From: Stromatinia cepivora
Lineage: Eukaryota > Ascomycota > Leotiomycetes > Helotiales > Sclerotiniaceae
Assembly (NCBI GenBank): GCA_014898415.1
Contig: RCTD01000010.1
Span: forward strand, 868,001-932,000
DNA: 64,000 nucleotides
Reading direction: 5' to 3'
A program made the translations under genes and the position numbers. Position 1 is the first letter of the stretch; each line of letters opens with the position of its first letter. Below, one piece after another: positions 1 through 10,994 of this stretch. The notes under the pieces are model-generated. The model was given only the letters and a program-made list of their open reading frames with translations, had not been told where the DNA came from and did no database searches.

Positions 1-3000
1 TTATAAACTAATTATAACTTTTTCTTGGATCGATTACAGAGTATATATATACCTAGAAACTATTTAATGTTTTCCAGATCTTATAATTCATATATAGTTT
101 TGATTTTTTTAATAATCTTTATGGCAATTGATTCGTTTTTCTTATAATAAATAATTTGAATATTATTTACAAAGAAAAGAATTATAATGATATACTTTGG
201 GTTAATATATAAATATGGTTTCTCCTTGTATTATACCAATTCTAGTTTTTCGAATATCCGAATGAAATCCTTAAATTATATAGTTGGGGAATCTTATAGA
301 TTATACAAAGCTCGATCGATTATAACATTTTTGTTTGGGATTTTGTATTCATCAAATAAATAATATACAATTGGAATATCGAAAGGATCGCATAAAGTAT
401 TGATAAAAATGTTGATTATATTGTATTACTTTATTTCGAGATCGTATTTAATAATGATTACTATTATAATTCAGAATAATCGATCTGTTAATATAGTAAT
501 ATAAATAATCTCAATAATATTCTTAATCTAAAGATCTTTTTGTATTATTAAATATAAATAGCAATAAATAATTAAATCTTGATTATCATATTTATATATA
601 AATATCCATTGAAGGGAAATCAATTTTGAAGATTCCGATCCAGAATCGATTTTATACCAGGTTTTCTTAATCTTAAGGTTATTAATCTCAAGATCGCAAT
701 TCTATTTGAATTAATATTTTATTTGATGATCTTTTAATTGGTAATAAAAACAAAGTAATTTTGAAGTTGCAAATATATGAATTCAAGGAAATGATATTAT
801 TTGTAATCCATTGATCGTAGATCAAATAGAAGGCAATGATGGTTTTGCTTCAATTCTAGTAGTAATTATATTGTGAACTGTTACAAATTGAAAATATTCC
901 TTTATATTGTCTATTCCTTATTGATCAGATTAGAATATAGAATGAAAATTGTTTAAATGAGGTAATCCTATTGAATCTATCTTTTGAAATATAATAGTTC
1001 TTATATAGAATCCAGTATTGGGATTGTTCTCTTGATGATATTGCTATATATATAATTGCCTTTGTATATATACTGATTATTCTGGAATATAAAAACCAAA
1101 TAACTTTCGGAAGAAAGGTGATTTTGAATAATAATTATATAATTGAAATTCAAACGGATTGATCTGAACCCTAAATATTTCAATCCTTATAATACGAATT
1201 CTTTTAAATATCTATTCGAGATTATGAATCTGCGAATCTTTTATAAGTCGATCAAATAAATATATAAGGTGTAGTAGTCTTTATAATAATTGGATTTCTT
1301 TTATGGAATATTTTAATTGATTATTCTAATATATATGCTTTTTTTTGGAATGTTGAAGTTGATCGATTAAAGCGATCTTTGGATTACTTTTGTATATATT
1401 ACAAAGAACTTCAATAGTACAATTAATAGACTTATATTCTATATTCCTTATATTAATATATTTGATAAAATCGGGATCTGTATTATTATTATAAGTATTT
1501 TTTTGAATAATATCAATATCTTTATCTATAAGATATGGTTGTTTTTCAATAAAAAAGTCGGTTTCTCTAATTTCTTTAATAGAAGAATCGATTGATATTT
1601 ATATATCTTTATTATATATTTTATCCTTATTATCTAAAGGATTAGATGGATTGGATAATCCTAAATCGATTTCTTTATTCCCATTATCATTCTTTAGATC
1701 TATATTTACCTTCGAGATCAATTTGTTTGTAGGCAATAGATTTGAAATATATTTGATGAATAAATCAAGGGTTTTTCGATCCGTGAAAATAGGTAGATAA
1801 GTGAAGTCCTTATAATTGTCCTCGTTTTAAATGATTGTTTTGTCCAATTCGATATAATCTTATAGATCAAGGGTTCTAACAAGTTGTTTAAGCTTTTCTA
1901 TAATGTGAATATCGATTATTCGATTGATGGAATTCATACGATAAATGAATTCTTTATTGAACATTATATTTCGAATAATAATAATTCTATCGAGTTTAAA
2001 TATTTATATATAATAGATCAGTATGCCTGGGATATAATCCATTAAATATTCAATATATACTTAAGGATTGATTTTATATTATTTCCTATTAATTCTAACT
2101 TTTCTGTTTTTATCCAAAAAATAAATTCGGTATCTATATTTGTAGATTCTATTCCAATTGGGATAGAGATTGTTAGATATTTTCTTTGTAAGTAGAGGAT
2201 TATTTTTGTAAAGATAATTACAGAATTATATATCGAGTATCTTATTAAACGATTTGAAGGATTTAGTTTTCAAAGGATTTATATTATATAGATAAGTAAT
2301 AGTTTGCATTATTTCTATTTACAATTTGTTTGATAAATTTATTGTGATTTATATTTTTATTTGTTTTATAATTATTTCTTGTTTTATGTATTCTGATTCT
2401 TTATTGAATTCATATATATGAGATAGGGATAACTCGAGTTTAATATCTTTTTGCTTGATCTATTTCTCAAATAATATTGTTCTTATAATTCTAATAATAG
2501 ATATATCATTATTCTATTTAATCATTACAATCGCTAAATTATATTTATAGTGAATCTAGGCTATAAAGTTTTGGATGATTATAAATACTTCGTTATATAT
2601 TTTGTAGTAGATTGAATATAAAAAGATTTTACTATAGTATATTTCTTTAATCAATAAGAATCATAATATATTATTATATCTTTTATCGAAATCAAAAAGA
2701 TCCTATTGAATTTTGTAGAAGGGCTGAAATGGCTAGTAATCATTTGGAGTACAAGAAATGATTTATTTTATATAAATGTAAATGCAATCAATACAATTGA
2801 AATGAATAATACCTTTTATTTTGATGTTTTGTATTGCAAATATTAAATGTTCAAGAGTTTCCTTCTTTAAATACTTAAAATATTTATATTATATTTCATT
2901 TATATCTTCTTTTGGAAAAAATAGATCGTAAGAATAATAGAATACTTTATTTATTTTTCTATTCATTATTGAATATATTATAAAAGGATTGCTTATAGAA

Positions 3001-3074
3001 ATAAATAAAAGAATATTCGAATAAATAGAAAGCGATTTGTATTCTAAAAATACAAAATTTTCAATATAAATGTA

Positions 3075-3524
3075 TTAAATAATTATTATACTATTTATAT
3101 AATCTTTTTTACAAAGAATACAATCATATCTTGAAAACCATAGGTCGGCTTTTTTTAATTGAATTTCCGAAACGATATTGATATAAAAACCAAAGATGAA
3201 TACTATATCATTCAAGATCAGATTATTATTAAAGTAATTTTCTTTCTTGATGATCTTTTTGATAATACAAACCCTGTATCCTAAAACTTGGAAATTGGAA
3301 GTGTCTGCTTTTATAAAATTACTAGGATCGGATGGTCGATATCGATGATCATTTAACAGAGATATATCGTTCATAATATATATAGTATTACAATTATCGA
3401 ACAAGATACTATTAAATAGATAATATATTTTCATTATTGTAAAGTATACCCCTAATTGATTGTATCGAATATCCAAGATAATAATGTTAATTAAAGGTCC
3501 TAAAGGATCAATAGAATCTTTCAT
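3075..3524 (-). pseudogene. copia-type gag-pol protease segment, inactive
   Basis: A 149-codon open stretch that resembles the aspartic protease region of fungal Ty1/copia polyproteins: a short hydrophobic run, an active-site-like triplet, then NDISLLND, YRPSDPSNF, a VLGYRV motif and LNDIVFIFGFYINIVSE, matching the family pattern of a conserved block ending in a NIVS motif. The active-site triplet, normally D-S/T-G, reads D-N-C, so catalysis is lost. Upstream in the same direction lies a Cys-Pro-Cys/His patch (about 3690-3750) that may be the zinc-binding region. The first methionine at 3524 is not a real start, because the frame is part of a longer damaged polyprotein. Confidence 0.65.
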
Positions 3525-4941
3525 CTATTTCCTTTTGATTCAATCAAGATGAAATTGTTTTTATAAATATAATCTTGTTCGATCCCTAATTACTTATAGT
3601 TCGTTTTCGTTGAATATCTTTTTGAATAATGAATTGGTCCTTTTGATAAATGTTAACTCTATAGCTTTACAATTGTATACAATATGATTATGACCAATTC
3701 CATTATTCCATTCAGATTCGGTTCTACAAGGACATTCCCAGATCTTCTTGATTTTCTGATTACTTTTAGAATTGATATTCTTTTTATTCTTTTTAAACCT
3801 TTTATCATTTTGAAAAAAGATAAATATAAAATATACTCCTCCTTTAATTTTTAAAAAAATAGAATCCTGAAAGATTAATCCTTCAAAAATGTCTTTGAAT
3901 TACTTGAATGAGAAATTGAATAATCCGAACTAATTGTTTATCTTAATCTATATAATCATAGTATTTGCCCAGATTAGAAGTATCCTGATATCAATAACTT
4001 ATAGAAAAATATTGATAACAATTTCATCCTATACTTCAATGATTTCGTATACAAAAGCTTTAATATAAATTATAATCCAATCCCTATACCATTTGATAGG
4101 ATCGGTTCTGCCGAACGAGGTTTGCACTAAAATAGATCGATATTCTTATAGTATTATAAGTTTGACAATAATTACTATAAATGCGAACTTCTTTTTGAAT
4201 ACATTGATGATCGTTTTGAATGGAAAAGCTGTAATACCCTGATTGAAAATGGATAACTCTATAAGATGTATTTGATCAATTGACGATTCGATTCATTTGT
4301 AAATATCCTTAAAAGCTTTGTAATTCTGTATATATTCTTGTTATTGATATCGATACTTCAATTAAAGAAAAGTAAGCTCAAAAAAGATTTCTTGGAAAAT
4401 AATTAAAAATGAAGTAATAGATTTATTAAAAGTAGATCCCGATATATTATTATCAGAATCTTTTATTTTTGTATTTCTATTAATATTTTCCCTAGATTGA
4501 ATCGTTACAAGATATTTCGAGAATTTTTTTTGATATTGAGTTTGTTTCTTTTGACTATATTTGATTTGAAAATCGATAATGAAAAGTAAAATAGATAGTT
4601 TGATTGAAAATTAATCGATTTGAATATAGATAGGTTCACTTGTCAAATCAGAATTTGAAATAGATATTGCTGATATAGAAACAAATGGATTGTTCTCTGG
4701 ATTGATTGAATCCCAGATTCCTTGAACTTGATATTTATTTTTCAAACATAGATACCATTCTAGTTATTGAGTATGGATTGTAAGAAGAAGATCGTTTTGA
4801 TCCTTTGCTATATTGAATAAAAATAACTAAATTGATATGAATATTGAATTATAGATAAAATAGGAATGATATTTTAAGAATGATCTTTTGAATATTTAGT
4901 AATCATCGAATAGGAAGTTGTATAGATTTTAAGAGCTATTA

Positions 4942-4951
4942 GGTTCATAAC
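4942..4951 (-). other. primer-binding site, half initiator-tRNA-Met type
   Basis: Directly after the LTR the minus strand reads GTTATGAACC. GTTATGAGCC is the complement of the initiator tRNA-Met anticodon region (GGCTCATAAC), so the site differs by one G-to-A. Priming from a cleaved tRNA-iMet half is known for Drosophila copia and yeast Ty5. The tRNA match is from memory of conserved initiator sequences. Confidence 0.55.
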
Positions 4952-5260
4952 TATCACAGGATAGTATGATTACACAGCACTTTCAGGGATCGTTGAATAG
5001 ATAATACATGTGATTGGTAGAGTAAAAGAATTGAATGATTTGTCTTTGATTATATGAATCAAGAACTATATATATAGAACAAATGAATAATTATCTAACC
5101 GATATATACTTTAAGTAGACTAGATCTTTGTTTATTAGTATATCAGGATCATTTTATCAATTGATGGATTAGTAAGGGCTAGTAGATCCTTCATTCCGAT
5201 TGAAAAGCATACGCTTTGATCCTTCATAAGATACAGGGGATTGCGGGGCTTTCCGTGACA
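4952..5260 (-). repeat. 5' long terminal repeat of the copia-like element
   Basis: On the minus strand the segment begins TGTCACGG at 5260 and ends GTGATA at 4952. With one C-to-T change the ends would be the perfect inverted pair TGTCAC/GTGACA that fungal LTRs usually show. It contains a TATATATA stretch near 5070 that could be the LTR promoter. The GC content of the first 50 bases is clearly higher than the surrounding DNA, which helps place the outer edge. The partner LTR lies outside the window, so no target-site duplication can be checked. Confidence 0.7.
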
Positions 5261-6533
5261 TATATTATATTTTGTAGTTATTTTTATCAATTAAATAAAA
5301 AAAAGAGGAATATTAATATAATTTTTTTAAATAATAAAATTCAATAATAATACAAAATAATTCAAATCAGATTATAAAAATACTCAAATACAACAATATT
5401 ATCAACTTTTATACACAAATTATCAATATATCGGAGATATCGATTTTGAAGATATATTTTATACTTTTTTATAAAATTTATTATTCAATTCTTCTCTAAA
5501 AAGCGGCCTATAATCTTTTCTACAAGGTTTTTGATTATACAACTTATAAGGGGTATAAATCTTTATATCAATTTATTAATTTGATCAATTAAAATCTTTT
5601 CTTGTTTTTTTAAAAAAGATTAATAAATTTCAGTATATACAATATTACAGGAAATGATTTTGCTTTTATAACACTAAAAAAGCATTGAATAATTAATTTT
5701 GAAGAAATTTGTTATTTAAGTATATTTAGGGTACTCTTCCCCTTTAATTTGAATTAATACAAATTCTATACAGACCTCTGAAGGTATATCGTCGCTATAT
5801 CCATCCATAATGGTTGATATTTTATAAAATTAAAAGTGCGTGCAAGATGTGGGGTCGTGCATGATGTAGGGAAATCGGTTACGGTATGGCCATTGATATA
5901 TATGGATCTCATCTTTTCCATTTGGCACCAATTGTTCTCCGGATTGGGGATATATAAAGTCAAACAAACTTCGAGGACCAAAAAGTGGTATGGCATGACA
6001 GAGAAGTATCTCCAAGCAATGATCACTCGCTCTCTTGTCTTTTCAACTGGCAGCATTTTTCCCTCTTTAAAAAAGGCACTGAGTACGAAGAAGTCTCTAA
6101 TGCAGCATTATGATGAGGCGCAAAAAGTACAACTTCCATCGCAAGTGAGAATGAGACTGTCACGTGATAACGCGATCGTCACACAATCCCCCGCATCTCA
6201 ACCAGTATCGGAGGTTCTAGCTCTCTAAAGACAACGAATCTAAATCAAGGTATTGGGTTTTCTCACACGAGATGTTTAACCTCGACGGTCCTTCAAAGCT
6301 TTCATCCTTTGTGTTTGTTCAATTGGAATCCATACTTGAGTGCAAATGCGTCGATGATACACGACACCTTACGCCTTCTTTGCAGTCCCCGTTCATAATT
6401 CATCCCCTCTCAATTATTTGAAATACATATTAGATCCTAAGAATACCTCCCTGTATTGCATCAAAACAAACTAAAGAGTGGGTGGGATTGGTCCATACTC
6501 CTTGTGCCCGAACTTATGCTAATATTATTTCAG
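5261..6533. other. AT-rich flank grading into normal intergenic DNA
   Basis: From 5261 to about 5760 the DNA stays AT-rich with A/T runs and no readable frame, so RIP-like damage or an older insertion extends past the LTR. From about 5770 composition returns to normal. Open frames on both strands at 5766-6228 overlap each other and look like chance. The last part, ending TTATTTCAG at 6533, resembles a splice acceptor with a GCTAAT branch-like site, so the next gene may have a 5' leader intron. Confidence 0.6.
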
Positions 6534-8087
6534 ATGGAACGGCCATTGAATACGAGTAGAAGTTCGGACTACGAGTTGGTCAATGATATAAAAAACGAGC
6601 CAACAAATTTTTCTGACAATGAATCGTCCGATATGTCGAATGAAGATCCTGCCGAAGATGGTGACGAATCTGATCTTGAGTCTGAAACAGTCTCAATTTT
6701 AGTAATACCTACCTAGAACCATAGCTAGTTTCTAGTAGTGGATCTGATGATGGATCGAATAACGAGATAAACGTCGACTCTGATCGTGATTCTTTTGAAT
6801 CCGATAACATGAAAATTGGATCAAATGGATCAAATGATGATTCAGATGCTGAACCTCAAGCCAGAGTCACTCATTCAGATCGTATGAGTGCTCTCACTGA
6901 TGATTACGATAGTGGAACTGATAGCGATTCAGTTGGAAACGATGAGAGTTTACGGTATCGATTTCTTGCCCCAGTGCACCGAGGAAATGACTTTGTAGGA
7001 GAATCAACTTCAAATTACCTTAGCCTTGGAGCATGCCGAGACATCATACCCCTTCGACCTGTTTTCTCAGAGCAAAAGATTTTGAAATGGAATAAAGAGT
7101 TCCGCGACCTGAGACGCAAATATTCTAACGATAAGCTTGAAATTGTGACGGTCCCGGCCTGGAGGCAAGCGGAAATAATCCAAATCAAATGCCACGACTG
7201 CCCATACAGGCTCTATACATTTCAGCTGGGAAATACTCAAGCCATCAAACTACACGTTGAAAGCGTCCCTCATGCCAGCAACGTTGCCTGCAGAATGATG
7301 CGGGATGGAAAAGATCCAATATTGACAGATGCCATGAGAACGAGGAACGAAAAGCGGAAAGCAAGGATGGCATCGTACACTCATAACGAAATGGGTCAGA
7401 TGTGGGTGTCCGCGTTCAATACGGCATCCAGTGTTCACAAAGCAGCGCAGGATGCAGATTCCAGGAATACTCCTATTGCTGGGCCCTCCCTTGTCCAAGC
7501 TCACGCAGGTGTAGACGGAACTGCATTACCTCCGAATGCTTCTTCTCAGTTGCAAAATAGAGCGCATACTGTACATAAGCGGCATAAGCCCTATTCTGTA
7601 TCGACTGATAAACATATCTCTAGAGGGAAACGCAGATGCTTGGTAAGTAGTCACCGGTCAAGACAAACTCATCAAACAATTTTAGACTTGTAACCAATAT
7701 ATTCAATCTCAGGAGCAGACTCGCGACGGTAATTTAGCCACGCCATCCAGTAGCCAACGTGCGGTCGTACCATCTTCACCAAGACGAGCCAGAGTTCCGA
7801 CAATTTGTGGCACCCCAGATCGTCCTAATTCCGGCCGTGATAGACGAACATTGACATTCAATGACTCTGACGATGGCACGGGCCGAGAAGAAATAACAGA
7901 AAATTTGAAGCGAAGTATTAAGAAGCTGGAACTGGAGTGTCTTCGCACCAAAGCGGTTGTGGAAGAATTGCAGACAGAGGTTAAAGAGCTAAAAAGGACC
8001 ACCGACTCACAAGAAAATCTACTTATAGGGTTTGCGAAGAATCCCAGTGACTACTTTCAGAGACGTATGGATCAGTTGGAAAACTGA
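6534..8087 (+). CDS. orphan acidic protein with zinc-finger-like motif and C-terminal coiled coil
   Basis: I do not recognise the family. The proposed exons are 6534-6660, 6729-7642 and 7713-8087 (471 aa). The second intron is convincing: GTAAGT donor, CAATCTCAG acceptor, phase 0. The first is doubtful (GTGACG donor) and is invoked because the Ser/Asp/Glu-rich frame shifts between 6660 and 6735; a real frameshift is the alternative. The N-terminal ~140 residues are acidic and low-complexity. The middle holds CHDCPYRLY followed by HVESVPHASNVAC, a spacing like a C2H2-type zinc finger. The last ~60 residues (from about 7900) are charged with leucine heptads, a likely coiled coil. The gene ends DYFQRRMDQLEN. 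It is the first gene beside the left RIP block. A DNA- or chromatin-associated role is possible but unproven. Confidence 0.6.
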
Positions 8088-8538
8088 AACGGGAATGCTG
8101 ATGGCGATACTTTTACAACGGCCACAAGTATATGTAGGTGGGCCAAAATACATGGTGGCTGTGGTAAGGCATAGTTTTAGACGGAGTTTATCGTTTTCGA
8201 GAACAGATCAATCGTGCCAGACGGAAACATGTTGTATCATATATCGGTTGATTATATGTGTAATTACTAATTCGTTGAATCTTCTTAGCTCAAAGATACT
8301 CACTTTCTTTTGCGAAATCTCCGAGGACTTTTTTTTTGTTTCCGTGTTTGAGTGGCTTCGATTGATACCCAAATGGTTCTCCAATTGCCGAGTGACCAAA
8401 AGCAACAAATCATGCTCGCATCACCCTATAAGTACATCCGCACTATTTATTTATTACCAGCACCAAAAAAACATTGTGAAGACGCTCCAAGATATCTTGC
8501 ATCAATTTTTGAACGTGCACTAGACTACCTATTATCTC
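8088..8538. other. convergent intergenic region
   Basis: This is the 3' flank shared by two converging genes. It contains a T-rich stretch near 8327-8338. No coding or RNA signal is seen; open frames here run through the tail of the neighbouring oxygenase gene on the opposite strand. Confidence 0.5.
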
Positions 8539-9930
8539 TCAAGCCATCGCATCAAACGGTCCTCTCAGCATCTCATCATAAGCCTTATGAAAAACATCCA
8601 TATTCTTCCAAACCTGTCTCAAATACTCATTTCTCTCCTCCATCTTTTCCGGCGCCACAACTCTTCGTTCTCCTTGTGCTCGAGCGGCTGCAACTAACAA
8701 GGCCGTTTTAGGTTGTCTTATTTCTGCGAATTCGGCAAAGATTTTAGTTAGGTCTTCTGTTGAGAGATCGGCGCTGGCGTCGGGAAGAAGTCGTTGGAGG
8801 TGGTAGCAATCTTCCCTATAAAGATGTTAATAATATGTTGAAAACATTGGTGGAATGGTATCAGCATACATAGCTTGATTAGCACCTTGTCCCAAATGTG
8901 GACTTGTAGGATGTGCAGCATCACCAATAAGGATACATCTCCCATCATACCACTGTTCAGCATTCAAGCCCGGTCTATCGAAGATTCCATACTTAAGCAA
9001 TCTTCCCGCACCACTAATCAGTTCTGGAATTGGCGAAGCCCAATCTTTGAATTGTTCTTGGAGATCCGCTTTTTGAGCAGCAAGCTCTTCGGGAGTCGCT
9101 GGGCGCCAAGTCTCCTTTTCTTCTTCGCTTTGTCGCTGCGTGATTGCCCATGATGAATGGGTGGGGGAGACTGGATAATGAATGAAATGGGCGGCGGGAC
9201 CGAAAACATTCAACAATGTGTTCTGGAGAGATTTCGGTGTGGGTGAAAATCCTACGGTCTGAACAAGTTAGTATTATTGGTTGACAATTGAGGTTAGGAT
9301 AATACCTGTATTAATCCCGTATACGTAGCTTCAGGCTCATTGTAACCTTTGCGTTTAAGCAAGATATCTCTCGATGCAGCTTTAATACCATCACAACCTA
9401 TAAGAAACGAGCCTTCGATTCTCTGACCAGCTTCTGACACTGCTACCACACCCTTCTCACTTTCTTCAATACTGGCCAGTTTCCAGCCCGGATGGAACTC
9501 GATACCCGCATCCAAGACGGCCTTTTCAAGAGCCAAATTGAATGTGGTTCTTTTGGTTCCACAAGCAGGTTGACCATATGTTCCCTTGAGCGACTTGAGC
9601 AAATCACCACCTCCAAGAACTTCACCAGTATGTGTCTTATCCCAAAACTGTTCCCCCCATGGCGCATTATCGGTCACTGCTGTGGCAAGACCGGCCAAGT
9701 TTAGTACTTTTAGACTATTGCGTGATCAGCCATTTCAATTCGAGTAAATAGTTGTTATGATTAACATACCCATTTGGTTGTAGAAATAGCGATCCACCTG
9801 CATCGCCCAATACTCTAACCTTTTCCACAACAATTGGAGTGTATCCCTTTTTCTGGAGTAGAATTGCGATCACCGGACCTGCAATTCCGCAGCCAATGAT
9901 GATGACCCTTTTAGAATTTGCTTGAGACAT
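8539..9930 (-). CDS. FAD-dependent monooxygenase (PF01494 type)
   Basis: A class A flavoprotein monooxygenase of the salicylate/phenol hydroxylase-like group, which hydroxylates aromatic or related substrates using FAD and NAD(P)H. Exons on the minus strand are 9930-9770, 9714-9306, 9258-8870 and 8815-8539 (411 aa); all introns are 47-55 nt with GTATGT/GTATTA/GTATGC donors and AG acceptors. The three family fingerprints are present: GxGxxG as GCGIAG at residues 13-18, the DG motif in LIGCDGIKA near 160, and the GD motif in LIGDAAHPTSPHLGQGANQAMED near 300, with the last residues joined across the third intron. The length is normal. No signal peptide is visible, so it is likely cytosolic. The substrate cannot be told. 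No partner biosynthetic genes lie beside it; the neighbour on its 5' side is a tRNA. Confidence 0.93.
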
Positions 9931-10452
9931 ATTGATAGGTATTGAAGATAGCGGAAGAATGTTGAATGAATTTTTATTTCAAAATGAAACTTTAGGAGAT
10001 ATTCTTATATACTTCTTTGTCTTTACGATTCTTCCCTCTTGGTTCGGGTTTCCATGTCGAGGTCGGAATCTCCATGGAGTGAATTGCCTGATGACTGTAC
10101 CGGTGACATAGAGGCTTACAGCGGGGTAAATTGCAGCTAAGCGCAAGTTGTCAGCCTTCGAGGGTGCACGAAGACATGTGTGCACGTTGGAAGGGGGGGA
10201 GATCACGGTCAATGTTGTGCTATGCTATGGGTTACGCCGCCCCGCAACATGACTTTATTTACAGCATGTGGTTGGGACCAAAAACGCAGCCTGATATGTG
10301 GAGCTGCTGCGGAAGAACCATAGCACCCCTTAGCACCCTTACGTAAATAGATCCACAAATACAACTCCACACTCAAAACTCTAGACGAGAAGCAAACAAT
10401 AAAAGCCATCTCAAAAATAATTCAGTTACTTTGCAAAAAGATACAAAAAAGC
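9931..10452. other. intergenic, upstream of the monooxygenase
   Basis: About 520 bp between the monooxygenase start and the tRNA terminator. It includes a GC-richer patch near 10160-10330. I see no conserved gene or RNA; the open frames on both strands are short and overlapping. Confidence 0.5.
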
Positions 10453-10456
10453 AAAA
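10453..10456 (-). terminator. RNA polymerase III terminator of tRNA-Ser
   Basis: The first T4 run on the tRNA strand lies 13 nt after the tRNA 3' end, with a second, longer run (T6) at 10445-10450. Both are standard Pol III stop signals. Confidence 0.7.
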
Positions 10457-10469
10457 GAAACTTAAGATC

Positions 10470-10549
10470 GACGTCGGCATGATTCGAACATGCGCCCCCG
10501 AAAGGAATTGATTTCTAGTCAATCACGTTAACCACTCCGTCACGACGCC
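10470..10549 (-). tRNA. tRNA-Ser (anticodon AGA)
   Basis: Read on the minus strand, an 80-nt cloverleaf fits fully. The acceptor pairs GGCGTCG with CGACGTC (one G-T pair). The D arm has the ACG/CGT stem and a GGTTAA loop. The anticodon stem ATTGA/TCAAT encloses the loop CTAGAAA, giving anticodon AGA. A variable arm with a TCC/GGG stem, as in serine tRNAs, precedes the T arm GCATG-TTCGAAT-CATGC. There is no intron. The B box is intact. CCA is not encoded, as expected in eukaryotes. Confidence 0.95.
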
Positions 10550-10994
10550 TTCCTTAATTTGTTGACATTTCCGTCAATTTCAGAACCATATTCTTCGGGA
10601 ATAAATGCTTCGGAGAGAAATTGACCAACAATCTAATCCATGCCCTACGACAACCTTCATAAAAAGCAATAATCGTATCAATTTATAAAGTAAAGATATT
10701 TCGGTCGCAAGTTGTCTCGAGGTTGGAATTTTTTGATAATATCGGAATCAACATTTTAATCGACGACCTTTGTTCATTTCATCGATGTGTGTGATTTCTC
10801 TCTAGTCTGTCTTCCAGCCCCTTCATCTCATCGCCTAATTTTTTCGTATACCATCCTCTACTACCATATTATCTTCCCACTTCCCTTCTCAAATATACAA
10901 AAAAATTACTCATACTTTTTATCCAAATACAAAAGTATCATTCCGGGGTATCAATTACATCCCACCTAACGCCAAGTTAAAACCAAAAAGAATC
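10550..10994. other. intergenic between tRNA-Ser and RGS-LOV gene
   Basis: About 445 bp. It contains pyrimidine-rich stretches around 10790-10900 and the 3' flank of the minus-strand RGS-LOV gene. No gene is seen. Confidence 0.5.

Larger units (their letters stand above)
1..5260 (-). mobile_element. Ty1/copia-like LTR retrotransposon, RIP-degraded, 5' part only
   Basis: The block is very AT-rich and has no intact gene. On the minus strand it reads in copia order: an LTR at 4952-5260, a primer-binding site at 4942-4951, a degraded gag-like stretch with a cysteine/histidine-rich patch near 3690-3750, a protease-like segment at 3075-3524, then a long nearly open frame around 1987-1250 broken by TAA codons where CAA/CAG would fit. 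The element would continue left of base 1, so reverse transcriptase and the 3' LTR are not seen. Stops at former glutamine and tryptophan positions are the known signature of repeat-induced point mutation. The superfamily is assigned from the protease pattern and LTR/PBS layout; reverse transcriptase was not seen, so this is a strong inference rather than proof. Confidence 0.72.

Noticed and set aside
1..5260. AT-rich left end as mitochondrial DNA inserted in the nucleus
   Set aside because: Minus strand reads as a copia polyprotein with LTR and primer site; no mitochondrial gene is visible.
5766..6228. Overlapping open frames on both strands (130, 96 and 61 codons)
   Set aside because: They overlap on opposite strands, no splice or family signal is seen, and composition looks non-coding.
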